This document shows, in pieces, positions 1-8,703 of a stretch of 64,000 nucleotides of DNA. Made by a program: the position numbers and the translations under genes. Source of the stretch: Chitinophaga niabensis (lineage in GTDB: Bacteria; Bacteroidota; Bacteroidia; Chitinophagales; Chitinophagaceae); NCBI RefSeq assembly GCF_039545795.1, contig NZ_CP154260.1, forward strand, positions 563,001 to 627,000, read 5' to 3'. Under the pieces are notes generated by a model. It was not told where the DNA came from, ran no database searches, and saw only the letters and a list, made by a program, of their open reading frames with translations. The stretch's first letter is position 1. Each line of letters starts with the position of its first letter.

Positions 1-1146
1 GTTTGCATAGCTTCCTTGCCCCAGTTTATTTTGCAGCTTATATATAATAGGTGTAAGTACCCAGTTCACCTGCCTGGGGCTCCGGAGATCCCTTAGAGAA
101 AAGGAGGCTTCGTCCTTTCCATGGGTATTACTGCCTATCTGAACCACTTCCAGGAAGGGAGGAAGGTTGTTCACCAATAATTCTGATGCGGACCCGGTAC
201 CCCCTGTGGTAAGAATGTATACTTTATTTATATGTATACCGGCGCTGGCCAGTTCTGTATATTGTTTTCCGGCATTGGAAGCGGATGTTTGCAATGCTGC
301 CTGCAGGGTTTGTGTTTTTCTTCCTTCATATTTATTACCCTGATAAATAACATATACTTCCTGCTGGGTTAATTTATCAGCTATCAGCGTACCTAATTTT
401 GCACTGCTGGCTACACTGCCGCCCGCATTATACCGCAGGTCCAGGATCAGCTCTGTAATACCGGCCTGCTTGAATTTATTAAAAGCGGTCAGGAGGGCGG
501 CATCATAATTTTCATCGAAAGATGAATAATAGAGATAACCTGTTTTTTTCCCGTCCTGCTGAAATACACGGGTATAGTGAACAGCATTCTCATTGGCATA
601 ACCGGGGGAGAGCTGGATGTTGCCCCCTTCCTGCATAAACACCTCATTCTTATATACAGCAGCTGCGATGGTGAGTGACCCTGCTTTATTCAATACTTTA
701 TTAATGGTGTTCATATTTTCCGCAGTAATGGTTTGCCCGTTCACTGCCATGAAGTAACTGCCTCTTCTCAATCCTGCATTGTAGGCGGCGCCGTTTGTAT
801 TCACAAAAGTAACCACACCAATAACCTGGCTACGTACCTGGGTGATAATGTAGTGAAAACCAAATATGAAATAGCTGTTGGAAGATGGAGCGATACCATT
901 TCCGCTGAGGTAGGAAAAACGGTCTTTTTTGGATAACAGGCTGGTAAAGAACTGGTCAGAAGGAAGTGAAAAATCCGGTTGGGCCGGTATCTCATCCTGC
1001 CAGTAATAGAACCGCCGCATACTATCCAGTATCCATTGATTAACGCGGCCCAGACTGTCTCTTCGTTCAGGCGGCGGGGTTGTGTCATTTTTGCGGCAAG
1101 CGGTTAACAGCAAAAGGCAAAGGATATAACAAAAAAATGGTTTCAC
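1..1146 (-). CDS. S41-family peptidase lipoprotein (C-terminus cut off by window edge)
   Basis: The frame is open from a GTG at 1146 to the window edge (382 codons, no stop seen); the nearest in-frame codon upstream of the GTG that matters is a stop, and no ATG lies between, so GTG is the likely start. The protein begins with a lipoprotein signal (LLTAC, Cys17), followed by a short Pro-rich linker, an N-terminal S41-type helical segment (WILDSMRRFYYW), a PDZ-like region near residues 85-150, and the S41 core: LILDLRYNAGG and a GSASE motif at about residues 318-322 that holds the serine nucleophile of C-terminal processing peptidases. It should be an outer-membrane or periplasmic lipoprotein protease. 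It is transcribed away from the rest of the window. Substrate unknown. Family call firm. Confidence 0.88.
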   Translation of the reverse strand, partial: MKPFFCYILCLLLLTACRKNDTTPPPERRDSLGRVNQWILDSMRRFYYWQDEIPAQPDFSLPSDQFFTSLLSKKDRFSYLSGNGIAPSSNSYFIFGFHYIITQVRSQVIGVVTFVNTNGAAYNAGLRRGSYFMAVNGQTITAENMNTINKVLNKAGSLTIAAAVYKNEVFMQEGGNIQLSPGYANENAVHYTRVFQQDGKKTGYLYYSSFDENYDAALLTAFNKFKQAGITELILDLRYNAGGSVASSAKLGTLIADKLTQQEVYVIYQGNKYEGRKTQTLQAALQTSASNAGKQYTELASAGIHINKVYILTTGGTGSASELLVNNLPPFLEVVQIGSNTHGKDEASFSLRDLRSPRQVNWVLTPIIYKLQNKLGQGSYAN

Positions 1147-1781
1147 GGGGATTGATTGTAGAATAAATCTACCGCGCTAATTCAGCGCTACCAAGTAATC
1201 CGGGTAAAATTAATATTAAGTTTCAGCCTTGTGCTGATCACTAACATCGCAGTTTTCAATGCGTTGCGAAGTCCTTTTTTTCATTCGTTAAAAAATTAAC
1301 CACTGCAATATTATCACAGCGGGGCGTTGTAATTTAGTAGTGCACTCAAGCAAAAGACTTAAGACAGATTTACCAGTTTAGCCTGACAAATAAGTGAACA
1401 GTCAACTTGATAACCCAACAATACCTGAATTAGAAATATAACCAGATAAAGACACGGACGATCTCCCCAAAAGGTCCTCCTCACAGATAAGATATTTACC
1501 ATGCTGTTATTAGCATTGTTGCTGTCGTCACCAACTTGCTAATAAACAGCATGTGTATTCAACTGATTGCAATGGCGCGAGCTTTTTGAAAAGCCCTCTT
1601 TAGAGAACCATTAAGAGCCTACACAATTGCATTCTCGAACATTCACATGATTTATGCCCGGCACATTGTATCTACAGTGTGCTTTTTTTTGTGGGTAACG
1701 TGTAGGGTTCTGCGTTAGCCCCTGCCTGGCCCGGGGGATGCCGGGTATGGGATTTTCAAAATTCCAGACTACATTTGCTGC
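1147..1781. other. Intergenic region without a credible gene
   Basis: About 635 bases separate the divergent S41 lipoprotein and DUF4254 genes. Short open frames on both strands here have no recognisable protein features and overlap the start of the DUF4254 gene. The only structured element seen is the inverted repeat at 1501-1552. No full TTTG/TAnnTTTG promoter pair with normal spacing was found; a TACATTTG box at 1770-1777 is too close to the start at 1782 to serve it. Confidence 0.6.
1501..1552. repeat. Imperfect inverted repeat (hairpin) in intergenic DNA
   Basis: Left arm ATGCTGTTATTAGCA (1501-1515) is the reverse complement of TGCTAATAAACAGCAT (1537-1552) apart from one extra A in the right arm; the loop is 21 bases. 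No T-run follows, so it is not a typical terminator. It could be a regulatory hairpin, a protein-binding site or a small mobile-repeat remnant. Confidence 0.6.
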
Positions 1782-2387
1782 ATGTTTACTGAACTTTGTA
1801 TTGGCATTTTTGACCAGAGTATCCGGGATTACCATGTTCACAATGATATTTACCGGAAAGTGGAGAACCCATACGGAAAAACTACCGTGGAACACCTGTT
1901 ATACGGGAAAAACTGGATAGATACTGTTCAGTGGCACCTGGAAGATGTGGTACGGGACCCGCATATCGATCCGGTAAAAGCCCTGGACCTGAAACGCTGG
2001 ATCGACCGCTCCAACCAGGAACGGACAGATATGGTGGAATACATAGACAGCTACTTTCTTGATAAATATAAGGACGCGATCCCCCAGCCGAAGGCTACCA
2101 TTAACACGGAAAGCCCCGCCTGGGCAATAGACCGCCTCTCCATCCTGGGGCTCAAGATCTACCACATGCAGGAGGAAGCTACCCGCCCGGATGCCAGTGA
2201 AGAGCATCGCAAAACCTGCCAGCGGAAGCTGGACATCCTGCTGGAACAGCAAAAAGACCTTTCTACCGCCATCGAGGAGTTGCTGGAAGATATCAGCAAG
2301 GGCCGCAAATACATGAAAGTGTACAAACAGATGAAGATGTACAACGATCCTTCCCTCAATCCTGTATTATATGGCCAAAAGCCGTAG
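1782..2387 (+). CDS. DUF4254 domain protein
   Basis: A 201-residue soluble protein with no signal peptide. It shows the features I associate with DUF4254: an opening IFDQSIRDYH segment, NLLWHLED-like WHLEDVVRDPHID at about residues 48-60, a charged helical middle and AWAIDRLSILGLKIYHM near residue 110. The function of this family is not known. Its stop overlaps the start of the following glycosyltransferase by 17 bases, an arrangement that suggests translational coupling and a shared role in lipopolysaccharide or other surface-glycan synthesis. The start at 1782 places the conserved first helix at the N-terminus; earlier in-frame starts were not seen. Confidence 0.85.
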   Translation: MFTELCIGIFDQSIRDYHVHNDIYRKVENPYGKTTVEHLLYGKNWIDTVQWHLEDVVRDPHIDPVKALDLKRWIDRSNQERTDMVEYIDSYFLDKYKDAIPQPKATINTESPAWAIDRLSILGLKIYHMQEEATRPDASEEHRKTCQRKLDILLEQQKDLSTAIEELLEDISKGRKYMKVYKQMKMYNDPSLNPVLYGQKP

Positions 2388-3372
2388 TATCCTGGCTATA
2401 CGGTTTTCTGCCATGGGAGACGTGGCTATGACCATTCCCGTGATGAAAGAGGTGCTGGATGCGCATCCGGAACTTACCATCATTTTCGTGACCAATAAGA
2501 ACTGGGGGCCACTTTGCGAGGGGATTCCCCGGCTGGTATTTGTGCCGGCTGATCTGAAAGGGGTGCATAAAGGGATTCCGGGCCTGTACCGGCTCTTTTC
2601 TTCCCTGCGTAAAGCCTTTCCGGAGATCAGTGCGGTAGCAGACCTGCACCAGGTACTGCGTTCCCGTATTGTGAGAACCTTTTTCCGGCTCGGGGGAATT
2701 CCGGTGGCGGTGATCGATAAAGGGCGGGAAGGGAAAAAACGGCTGACCAGGAAGGAAGGGAAGGTGCTGCAGCCACTGACCACTACCATTGAACGATACC
2801 GGCAGGTTTTCAGGGAGCTGGGGCTGGAACCAGGAATACCGGGTTCAGGAACATTACCCCGGCAGGCCAATGATAAACTCCAGATCGGTATTGCCCCCTT
2901 TGCCACATATAAGGAAAAGACCTATCCCGTTGAAAAAATGGAAGAGGTGATCCGGCAGCTCACTGCAAGAGAAGAGGTGGAAGTGTTGTTGTTTGGCGGC
3001 GGAGCACAGGAAGTGGCACAATTAAATGCACTGGCTGCCAGGTTTAGCCGTGTGCAGGTAATGGCAGGGAATTTCAGCCTGAAAGAAGAATTATCCATTA
3101 TCAGCAGGTTAAAACTGATGGTAAGTATGGATTCCGCTAATATGCACCTGGCCTCCCTGTTTGGCGTACCCGTAGTATCTGTCTGGGGGGCTACGCATCC
3201 TTATGCAGGGTTTATGGGGTATGGCCAAAAAGAGGAGTTTGCGGCACAGATCGACCTGTATTGCAGACCATGTTCTGTTTTCGGAAATAAGCCCTGTTTC
3301 AGAGGAGATCATGCTTGTATGGAACAATTATCCCCGGAACGGATTGTTGAAAAAATATGGATGTTGATTTGA
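2371..3372 (+). CDS. Glycosyltransferase family 9 (ADP-heptose:LPS heptosyltransferase-like)
   Basis: 333 residues, usual for GT9. The N-terminal RFSAMGD (11-17) matches the family RxSAiGD motif; the C-terminal nucleotide-sugar half contains IGIAPFA (172-178), a glycine-rich LLFGGG (207-212) and the signature DSANMHLA (254-261) followed by GVPVVSVWGATHP (265-277). Members transfer ADP-heptose or related sugars to the lipopolysaccharide core on the cytoplasmic face of the inner membrane. A Cys-rich tail (CRPCSVFGNKPC, 298-309) is common in Bacteroidota members. The donor and acceptor cannot be read from sequence. Translationally coupled to the DUF4254 gene. Confidence 0.88.
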   Translation: MAKSRSILAIRFSAMGDVAMTIPVMKEVLDAHPELTIIFVTNKNWGPLCEGIPRLVFVPADLKGVHKGIPGLYRLFSSLRKAFPEISAVADLHQVLRSRIVRTFFRLGGIPVAVIDKGREGKKRLTRKEGKVLQPLTTTIERYRQVFRELGLEPGIPGSGTLPRQANDKLQIGIAPFATYKEKTYPVEKMEEVIRQLTAREEVEVLLFGGGAQEVAQLNALAARFSRVQVMAGNFSLKEELSIISRLKLMVSMDSANMHLASLFGVPVVSVWGATHPYAGFMGYGQKEEFAAQIDLYCRPCSVFGNKPCFRGDHACMEQLSPERIVEKIWMLI

Positions 3373-3430
3373 TGAAATGCTTGTGGGGACAAGGATTCCA
3401 AGGTTTTTTTCAAAAAAAGCGGAAGTTTTT

Positions 3431-3460
3431 TTTGCAGAAATAAAAAAAAGTATACTTTTG
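3431..3460 (+). promoter_or_regulatory. Bacteroidota-type promoter of tRNA-Gln
   Basis: TTTG at 3431-3434, 18 bases, then TACTTTTG at 3453-3460, an exact match to the TAnnTTTG -7 box of the Bacteroidota primary sigma factor. The tRNA begins 17 bases after the box. The same spacing recurs before the his leader at 49476-49505. Confidence 0.8.
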
Positions 3461-3476
3461 CAATCCCAATCAACGA

Positions 3477-3547
3477 TGTCCCATAGTATAATGGTAGTAC
3501 GACAGATTTTGGTTCTGTTTGTCTTGGTTCGAATCCAGGTGGGACAA
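3477..3547 (+). tRNA. tRNA-Gln (anticodon TTG)
   Basis: A full cloverleaf can be drawn: acceptor stem TGTCCCA (3477-3483) with TGGGACA (3540-3546), anticodon stem ACAGA/TCTGT around loop TTTTGGT (3507-3513), anticodon TTG at 3509-3511, T arm CTTGG-TTCGAAT-CCAGG, discriminator A at 3547. CA follows, so part of the CCA end may be encoded. It reads CAA codons (and CAG by wobble). Confidence 0.95.
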
Positions 3548-3556
3548 CAAAGGGTT

Positions 3557-3588
3557 AGAGAAGATCTTCACAGGTCTTCTCTTTTTTT
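3557..3588 (+). terminator. Rho-independent terminator of tRNA-Gln
   Basis: AGAGAAGA (3557-3564) pairs with TCTTCTCT (3575-3582) around a 10-base loop and runs straight into seven T residues (3582-3588). Confidence 0.88.
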
Positions 3589-3694
3589 ATTACCTCTCCC
3601 CGGGCCTCATTTACTTTATAACAATTATTTCATACCTGTTTTGTTGTTTGGCCCATGCAACCAGACTAATTTCCCTGCCTAAACTATTCATTTT

Positions 3695-4357
3695 ATGAAA
3701 CATGTTTTATTGGCCACAGCGCTTTTTATGACGCTTGCGGTGCATGCACAGAAAAGTTCATTAACGGAATATCCGGGTACTTACAAATTGGGTACAGGTG
3801 AAGCCGCACAAGATACGAAGGTGGAGTTGAGAGAAGACAAATTGACTATCAGCGGTAGCAGGGGGAGTGCTAATCTCAGCATGCTGAAATCTGATACCTT
3901 CTCTGTTGATGAATATGGTGGCGAAGTCATCTTCCTTCGTAACCCCGCCAAACAGATCTCCGGTATCAAAGTAAACATTCCTGCAGCCAATATAGATGTG
4001 GAAGGTATTCGTGTAGACGATATGATGGAATATGTAGGTACCTATAAAGTGGGCACTGGCTATGATGAGGATGAAGTGAAAGTAATTTTGAAAGATGGTA
4101 TCCTTACTGCCAGCAGTCATGCTGGTACTGCAGACCTGAGCCGTCAGGTAGCAGATACTTTTAAGGTAGAGCGATATGGTGGTTACATAATATTCAGGCG
4201 TACTGCCAGCAAGATCTCTGGTATCAGGATTGACATTCCTTCTGCTAACATCAACGTAGAAGGCGTGAGGGTTGGATCCACAATGCCCCCTGCTGCATAT
4301 AGAGAACCTGCGGAGGATAAAAAAAGCTATATGATGTATGCTATTGTTATAAAATAG
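3695..4357 (+). CDS. Secreted protein with two tandem DUF3471-like repeats
   Basis: 220 residues with a signal peptide ending near AVHAQ (residue 19). The mature protein is an internal duplication: residues about 25-107 and 112-192 align nearly end to end (EYPGTYKLGTG / EYVGTYKVGTG; EYGGEVIFLR / RYGGYIIFRR; ISGIKVNIPAANIDVEGIRV / ISGIRIDIPSANINVEGVRV). The repeat resembles the small beta-rich DUF3471 module that usually follows serine beta-lactamase-like domains; here it is a stand-alone gene just before such a hydrolase. Likely periplasmic or extracellular. Function unknown; a ligand-binding or enzyme-accessory role is inference. Confidence 0.72.
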   Translation: MKHVLLATALFMTLAVHAQKSSLTEYPGTYKLGTGEAAQDTKVELREDKLTISGSRGSANLSMLKSDTFSVDEYGGEVIFLRNPAKQISGIKVNIPAANIDVEGIRVDDMMEYVGTYKVGTGYDEDEVKVILKDGILTASSHAGTADLSRQVADTFKVERYGGYIIFRRTASKISGIRIDIPSANINVEGVRVGSTMPPAAYREPAEDKKSYMMYAIVIK

Positions 4358-4381
4358 AAAATGCACAATTTTTTTATGCCA

Positions 4382-4411
4382 ATGCCCGGTAGTAAGACTG
4401 CTGCCGGGCAT
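4382..4411 (+). terminator. Terminator-like hairpin
   Basis: ATGCCCGG (4382-4389) and CCGGGCAT (4404-4411) pair perfectly around a 14-base loop, 24 bases after the stop of the two-repeat protein. No T-run follows, so termination is likely but not certain. Confidence 0.5.
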
Positions 4412-4515
4412 CCCATATAACACCATCACACAAGACGTTCAGTTTACCCCATTTTCAATCCGGTTCATACCATTTCCCCCATTTATACCCACCATACGGA
4501 TAAATTTATATCCAT

Positions 4516-6009
4516 ATGAAACATGTAGTTTTAGCCATATTGCTGCTGGTATTATACCTGCCCTGCCGGGCACAGTCTATAGACAGTATGATCAATACCT
4601 GGAACGCTCATGGCATTTTCAATGGCGGAGTTATCATCGTACAAAAAGGTCATGTTGTTTACCAACGGTCCGCCGGTTATGCCAACTTTGAAACAGGCGC
4701 TCGAAATACTGAAACAACTCCTTTCAACCTGGCCTCTGTATCCAAACCATTCACTGCCATTGCGATCCTTCAGCTGGTTCACAAGAACAAGCTGAAGCTG
4801 AATGATGCACTCGCACAATATTTACCAGACTTCCCTTATCCTGCTGTTACTATTGAGCAGTTGCTTTCACATACATCAGGTCTTCCGGAAGCAGACCAGT
4901 TTGAAAAACCTTATTTCGCTGAAATACTTTCTAACAGGAAGATCTATGCACACCTGGTACAATTGAAACCTCCGCCATTAGCAGCTGCAGGGGAGAAACA
5001 CTTCTATAACAATCTTAACTTCATCTTATTGGCAGTGCTAGTAGAGAAAATTACAAAGACGCCGTTTGAGGCCTACATGCAACGGAATATTTTCAGGAAA
5101 GCAGGTATGAAGGACACTTATGTTCGTGGTACTAATAGCCCCAACACTGCACGTTACTTTCTACCCACTTTTTATGATACCGCATTTCAGCATGTTGATT
5201 CGGTAACCAATCGTAAGATTTATACAGACTATCCGCTGGGTGGCACACAGGGAGATAATAATGTGATCACCACCCTGCAGGATATGGTAATGTTCGACAA
5301 AGCCCTGAACAATGGAAAACTGCTACCATCTCACCTGGTCAAACTCATGTATCAACCGGTGAAGCTGGCAAACGGGAAGAATTTTTTCATGGGCGGCTCA
5401 AAAACATATACGCTGGGCTGGAATGTTAATGAAAAAGATGCTTCAGGTAAGTTCGCTGTCTGGCACGATGGCAGCCTCGTTGGCCTCACCACTATATTTT
5501 TCAGGAACCTCACAGACAGCATCACTTATATGATGTATGAAAACCGCAATGTTCCCAACTTTTTCCGCAGGTACCTGGCTATTCAAAATATAATGGATGG
5601 CAGGAAACCTGCTCCTGTTTCGCTGCAAAAGTCCCTTGTAAGAGAATATGGAGCCACGCTCGTAAAGTACGGGCCTCATCCTGCCGCATGCAGGTTTAAC
5701 GAGTTAAAAGCAGATACGGGATGGTATTTTTATGAGCACGAAATGAATGAACTGGGGTATCATCTGCTGTTAAAGTCCGACTTCGAAAACCGGGTGGAAT
5801 TAGCACTGGAAGTCTTTAAGCTGAACACGCTGCTGTTCCCGGGAAGTACCAATGCATATGATAGCTATGCAGAAGCTTTGATGAATGGTGGGCTGAATGC
5901 ACAGGCAATAGCCATGTACAAAAAGTCCCTCCAATTAGATCCCAGTAATGCCGGCGCCAGGCGTAACCTGGAGAAACTCATATCATCCAAATCCAAAATA
6001 TTAAACTAA
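4516..6009 (+). CDS. Serine hydrolase, beta-lactamase class C family, with C-terminal TPR
   Basis: 497 residues with a signal peptide (cleavage near CRAQ, residue 20). The class C/esterase fold is shown by SVSK at 74-77 (the S-x-x-K nucleophile and base), YNN at 164-166 (the Y-x-N motif) and HDG at 317-319 in the position of KTG. Residues from about 420 on form at least one tetratricopeptide repeat (AYDSYAEALMNGG...AIAMYKKSLQLDPSN). Such proteins are periplasmic D-amino-acid peptidases or esterases rather than true beta-lactamases. The TPR tail is frequent in Bacteroidota members. Substrate unknown. Confidence 0.87.
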   Translation: MKHVVLAILLLVLYLPCRAQSIDSMINTWNAHGIFNGGVIIVQKGHVVYQRSAGYANFETGARNTETTPFNLASVSKPFTAIAILQLVHKNKLKLNDALAQYLPDFPYPAVTIEQLLSHTSGLPEADQFEKPYFAEILSNRKIYAHLVQLKPPPLAAAGEKHFYNNLNFILLAVLVEKITKTPFEAYMQRNIFRKAGMKDTYVRGTNSPNTARYFLPTFYDTAFQHVDSVTNRKIYTDYPLGGTQGDNNVITTLQDMVMFDKALNNGKLLPSHLVKLMYQPVKLANGKNFFMGGSKTYTLGWNVNEKDASGKFAVWHDGSLVGLTTIFFRNLTDSITYMMYENRNVPNFFRRYLAIQNIMDGRKPAPVSLQKSLVREYGATLVKYGPHPAACRFNELKADTGWYFYEHEMNELGYHLLLKSDFENRVELALEVFKLNTLLFPGSTNAYDSYAEALMNGGLNAQAIAMYKKSLQLDPSNAGARRNLEKLISSKSKILN

Positions 6010-6068
6010 AACCGCATAAAACGCTGATAATCTATATTTTAGATATCTTCGCAGCAAAATTATGCATA

Positions 6069-6578
6069 ATGAAAAAGATGTTACTCCCGGTAATTACCGC
6101 ATTGATTGTATTAACCTCCTGCGCTGCTTCTAAAAAACTAACAGCTGAACAGCAGTACATGAATAAGCAATACAAAGAACTAAAGACGGCATTGAATGAA
6201 GCAGAAGTAAGTATCCTCAACGACAGTCTGAAAGTGATCTTCCCGGATCATATATTGTTTGCTACCGCATCTGACCAGTTAAAAGATGATATCAAACCCA
6301 CGTTTGAACGTTTTGCGGGTGTGCTGAATAAGTATGATAAAACAAAGATCATGATCACCGGGCATACAGATAATACCGGTGTTGCGTCTTATAACAGGGA
6401 CCTGTCTGAAAGACGCGCGGTAAGTGCCAAACAATTACTCAATAATAACAAGGTAGATAATGAACGTATGTTCACCTGGGGCCTTGCAGATCGTGATCCT
6501 ATCGGGGATAATACCACGGAAGCCGGAAAAGCAAAGAACCGCCGGGTGGAGTTTGTGATCTTGTATAACCTGAAATAA
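6069..6578 (+). CDS. OmpA-family peptidoglycan-binding lipoprotein
   Basis: 169 residues with a lipobox (VLTSC). After a short helical stretch the C-terminal OmpA-like domain is complete: ILFATASDQL, the TGHTDNTG motif, NRDLSERRA and the closing NRRVEFVI. The domain binds diaminopimelate in peptidoglycan, so the protein probably links the outer membrane to the wall. It is a single-gene unit between two hairpins. Confidence 0.9.
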   Translation: MKKMLLPVITALIVLTSCAASKKLTAEQQYMNKQYKELKTALNEAEVSILNDSLKVIFPDHILFATASDQLKDDIKPTFERFAGVLNKYDKTKIMITGHTDNTGVASYNRDLSERRAVSAKQLLNNNKVDNERMFTWGLADRDPIGDNTTEAGKAKNRRVEFVILYNLK

Positions 6579-6595
6579 CTCTTTAAAAGAAAGAT

Positions 6596-6637
6596 AATGG
6601 TCCGCCGGTTATGTGAAAACATGGCCGGCGGACCATT
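6596..6637 (+). terminator. Strong hairpin after the OmpA-like gene
   Basis: AATGGTCCGCCGG (6596-6608) and CCGGCGGACCATT (6625-6637) form a perfect 13-bp stem with a 16-base loop, 18 bases after the stop codon. There is no long T-run, but position and strength suit a terminator. Confidence 0.6.
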
Positions 6638-6742
6638 GTCGTTAGGACCAGCATAATCTGTATAATATTTGTTAAATAACATTATCTATTTAAACCCTAT
6701 TGCCAGCTTTGTAGTCATTGATAACATTAATGGGTATGACAG

Positions 6743-7948
6743 ATGAAAAAGTATAGAAAGGGTATTATTTCAATTATACTGATCCTTGTTGCAGTGGTGG
6801 CCATCTGGTATTTCTTTATCAGGAAAAAGGAGGTGCCTGTGAGCTTTGAAACCGCACAGCCGGAATATGGGCACATCGCCACCACGGTCACGGCAACGGG
6901 CACACTCAGGCCTGTAGATACAGTGGCAGTAGGTACACAGGTATCCGGTACCATCAAGCACCTTTATGTGGATTATAATACACAGGTAAAGAAGGGGCAA
7001 CTGTTGGCGGAGCTGGATAAATCTTTGTTCCAGGCACAGGTAGACCAGTTCAGGGCTAACCTGCAGGTAATGAAAAGTAACCTGGAATATCAGCAGAATA
7101 ATTTTTCAAGACAGGAAATGTTATATAAACAAGGCGTAATTGCCAAAGCAGATTATGATATAGCCTACAATCAGATCAACCAGGCTAAGGCAAATCTGGC
7201 AAGTGTAAATGCACAACTGCAAACGGCGTTAAAGAACTTTTCCTTCACTGAAATATATTCCCCGATAGATGGTGTGGTACTCAACAGAAATGTGAGCCTG
7301 GGCCAAACAGTAGCCGCCAGTTTTAATACGCCCACCTTGTTTGTGATCGCAAAAGACATTGCACACATGCAGGTGGAAACGAGTGTGGATGAAGCAGACA
7401 TTGGCAACGTAGCAGATTCACAGCGGGTGACCTTCACAGTAGATGCATACCTCGATGATGTGTTTGATGGAAAGGTGCAGGAGATCAGGTTGTCCCCGTA
7501 TGTATCATCCAACGTAGTTACCTACAACACTATTATCAATGCCACCAACTCAGCGATGAAGCTGAAACCGGGCATGACTGCCAACGTTACCATCTTCACC
7601 GCGGAAAAAGATACTGCCTTACTGTTGCCGGTAAAGGCGCTGAAGTTCCGTCCTGATTCCACAGGTTTGAAAGATTATGTGATCCTGAGTGCAGTACATA
7701 AGAATCCAACTAAAGACAAACCAAAGCAACGGGTTGGTTCATCCAATTACGTTTGGGTGATGCGGGGCGATACACTGCAGCAGAAACATATCCGCACCGG
7801 TTTAAATGATAACACACATATTGAAGTACTGTCTGGCTTAACACCTCAGGACGTGGTGGTGATGGCCATGAATGGCAGCAGTGGCCCAATAGCGGCAAGT
7901 GGCACGGGCAGTCCTTTTTTACCAAGAATGGGAGGGCGCAGACGATGA
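6743..7948 (+). CDS. MacA-like periplasmic adaptor (HlyD/RND family)
   Basis: 401 residues with one N-terminal membrane anchor (about residues 8-27), a biotinyl-lipoyl-like segment with VGTQVSGTI and VKKGQLLAELD, a coiled-coil hairpin (about 95-170) rich in Gln/Ala/Asn, a second lipoyl half (SPIDGVVLNRNVSLGQTV) and a beta-barrel domain. It would connect the MacB-type ABC transporter encoded just downstream to an outer-membrane channel; no TolC-like gene is in the window. Its stop overlaps the ATP-binding gene by four bases (ATGA), so the three genes form one operon. Exported substrate unknown. Confidence 0.9.
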   Translation: MKKYRKGIISIILILVAVVAIWYFFIRKKEVPVSFETAQPEYGHIATTVTATGTLRPVDTVAVGTQVSGTIKHLYVDYNTQVKKGQLLAELDKSLFQAQVDQFRANLQVMKSNLEYQQNNFSRQEMLYKQGVIAKADYDIAYNQINQAKANLASVNAQLQTALKNFSFTEIYSPIDGVVLNRNVSLGQTVAASFNTPTLFVIAKDIAHMQVETSVDEADIGNVADSQRVTFTVDAYLDDVFDGKVQEIRLSPYVSSNVVTYNTIINATNSAMKLKPGMTANVTIFTAEKDTALLLPVKALKFRPDSTGLKDYVILSAVHKNPTKDKPKQRVGSSNYVWVMRGDTLQQKHIRTGLNDNTHIEVLSGLTPQDVVVMAMNGSSGPIAASGTGSPFLPRMGGRRR

Positions 7949-8694
7949 ACAACAAAATACTTGAACTACAGGAGATCCGGCGTGAGTTCGTGATGGGCAC
8001 TGAAGTAGTGCGCGCGCTCAAGGGTGTTTCCTTTGACGTGCATGCTGGTGAATTCGTTACCATCATGGGGAGCAGCGGCTCCGGCAAAACAACCCTGTTG
8101 AATTTGCTGGGCTGCCTGGATAAGCCCACATCCGGCAATTACCTGCTGGATAGTGTGAATATAAAAGACTTGTCGCGTAATGAACTGGCAAGGTTGCGCA
8201 ATCATAAAATAGGTTTTGTGTTCCAGGCATATAACTTGTTGCCGCGTACCTCTGCATTGGAAAATGTAGAGTTGCCTTTGTTTTATAATCCTTCACTAAG
8301 CACGCAGGAAAGAAAAGCAAGAGCAGTGAAAGCATTGCAGTCCGTAAAGTTGGGAGACCGGCTGGATCATATGCCCAATCAACTTTCCGGCGGACAGCAG
8401 CAAAGGGTGGCCATTGCGCGTGCATTAGTGAACGAACCAGTGATGATCTTAGCAGATGAAGCAACCGGTAACCTGGATACACGCACATCCTATGAGATCA
8501 TGCTGCTGATGCAGGAACTGAATCAGCAACAGGGAAAGACCATCGTATTCGTTACGCACGAACCGGATATTGCCGCATTCAGCAGCAGAACGGTGATGTT
8601 GCGGGATGGCAAAGTGGTAAAAGACAGTATGAATGAAAACGTACGTTCGGCAAAGGAAGCGCTGGCTGCATTACCTGTAACGGACGACTATTAA
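7945..8694 (+). CDS. MacB-type ABC transporter ATP-binding subunit
   Basis: 249 residues, the normal size of a LolD/MacB-type ATPase. Visible motifs: Walker [10 protein letters not shown] (42-50), Q-loop [10 protein letters not shown], signature LSGGQQQR, Walker [14 protein letters not shown] and the switch histidine in FVTHEPD. Cytoplasmic; powers the permease encoded nine bases downstream. Coupled to the adaptor gene by a four-base overlap. Confidence 0.92.
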   Translation: MNNKILELQEIRREFVMGTEVVRALKGVSFDVHAGEFVTIMGSSGSGKTTLLNLLGCLDKPTSGNYLLDSVNIKDLSRNELARLRNHKIGFVFQAYNLLPRTSALENVELPLFYNPSLSTQERKARAVKALQSVKLGDRLDHMPNQLSGGQQQRVAIARALVNEPVMILADEATGNLDTRTSYEIMLLMQELNQQQGKTIVFVTHEPDIAAFSSRTVMLRDGKVVKDSMNENVRSAKEALAALPVTDDY

Positions 8695-8703
8695 TCTGAG
8701 GGT

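Noticed and set aside
1770..1777. TACATTTG as a promoter -7 box for the DUF4254 gene
   Set aside because: It ends four bases before the start codon and has no TTTG at the right distance upstream.
3377..3682. A 101-codon plus-strand open frame spanning the tRNA-Gln locus
   Set aside because: It runs through the tRNA promoter, the tRNA and its terminator and has no protein-like features.
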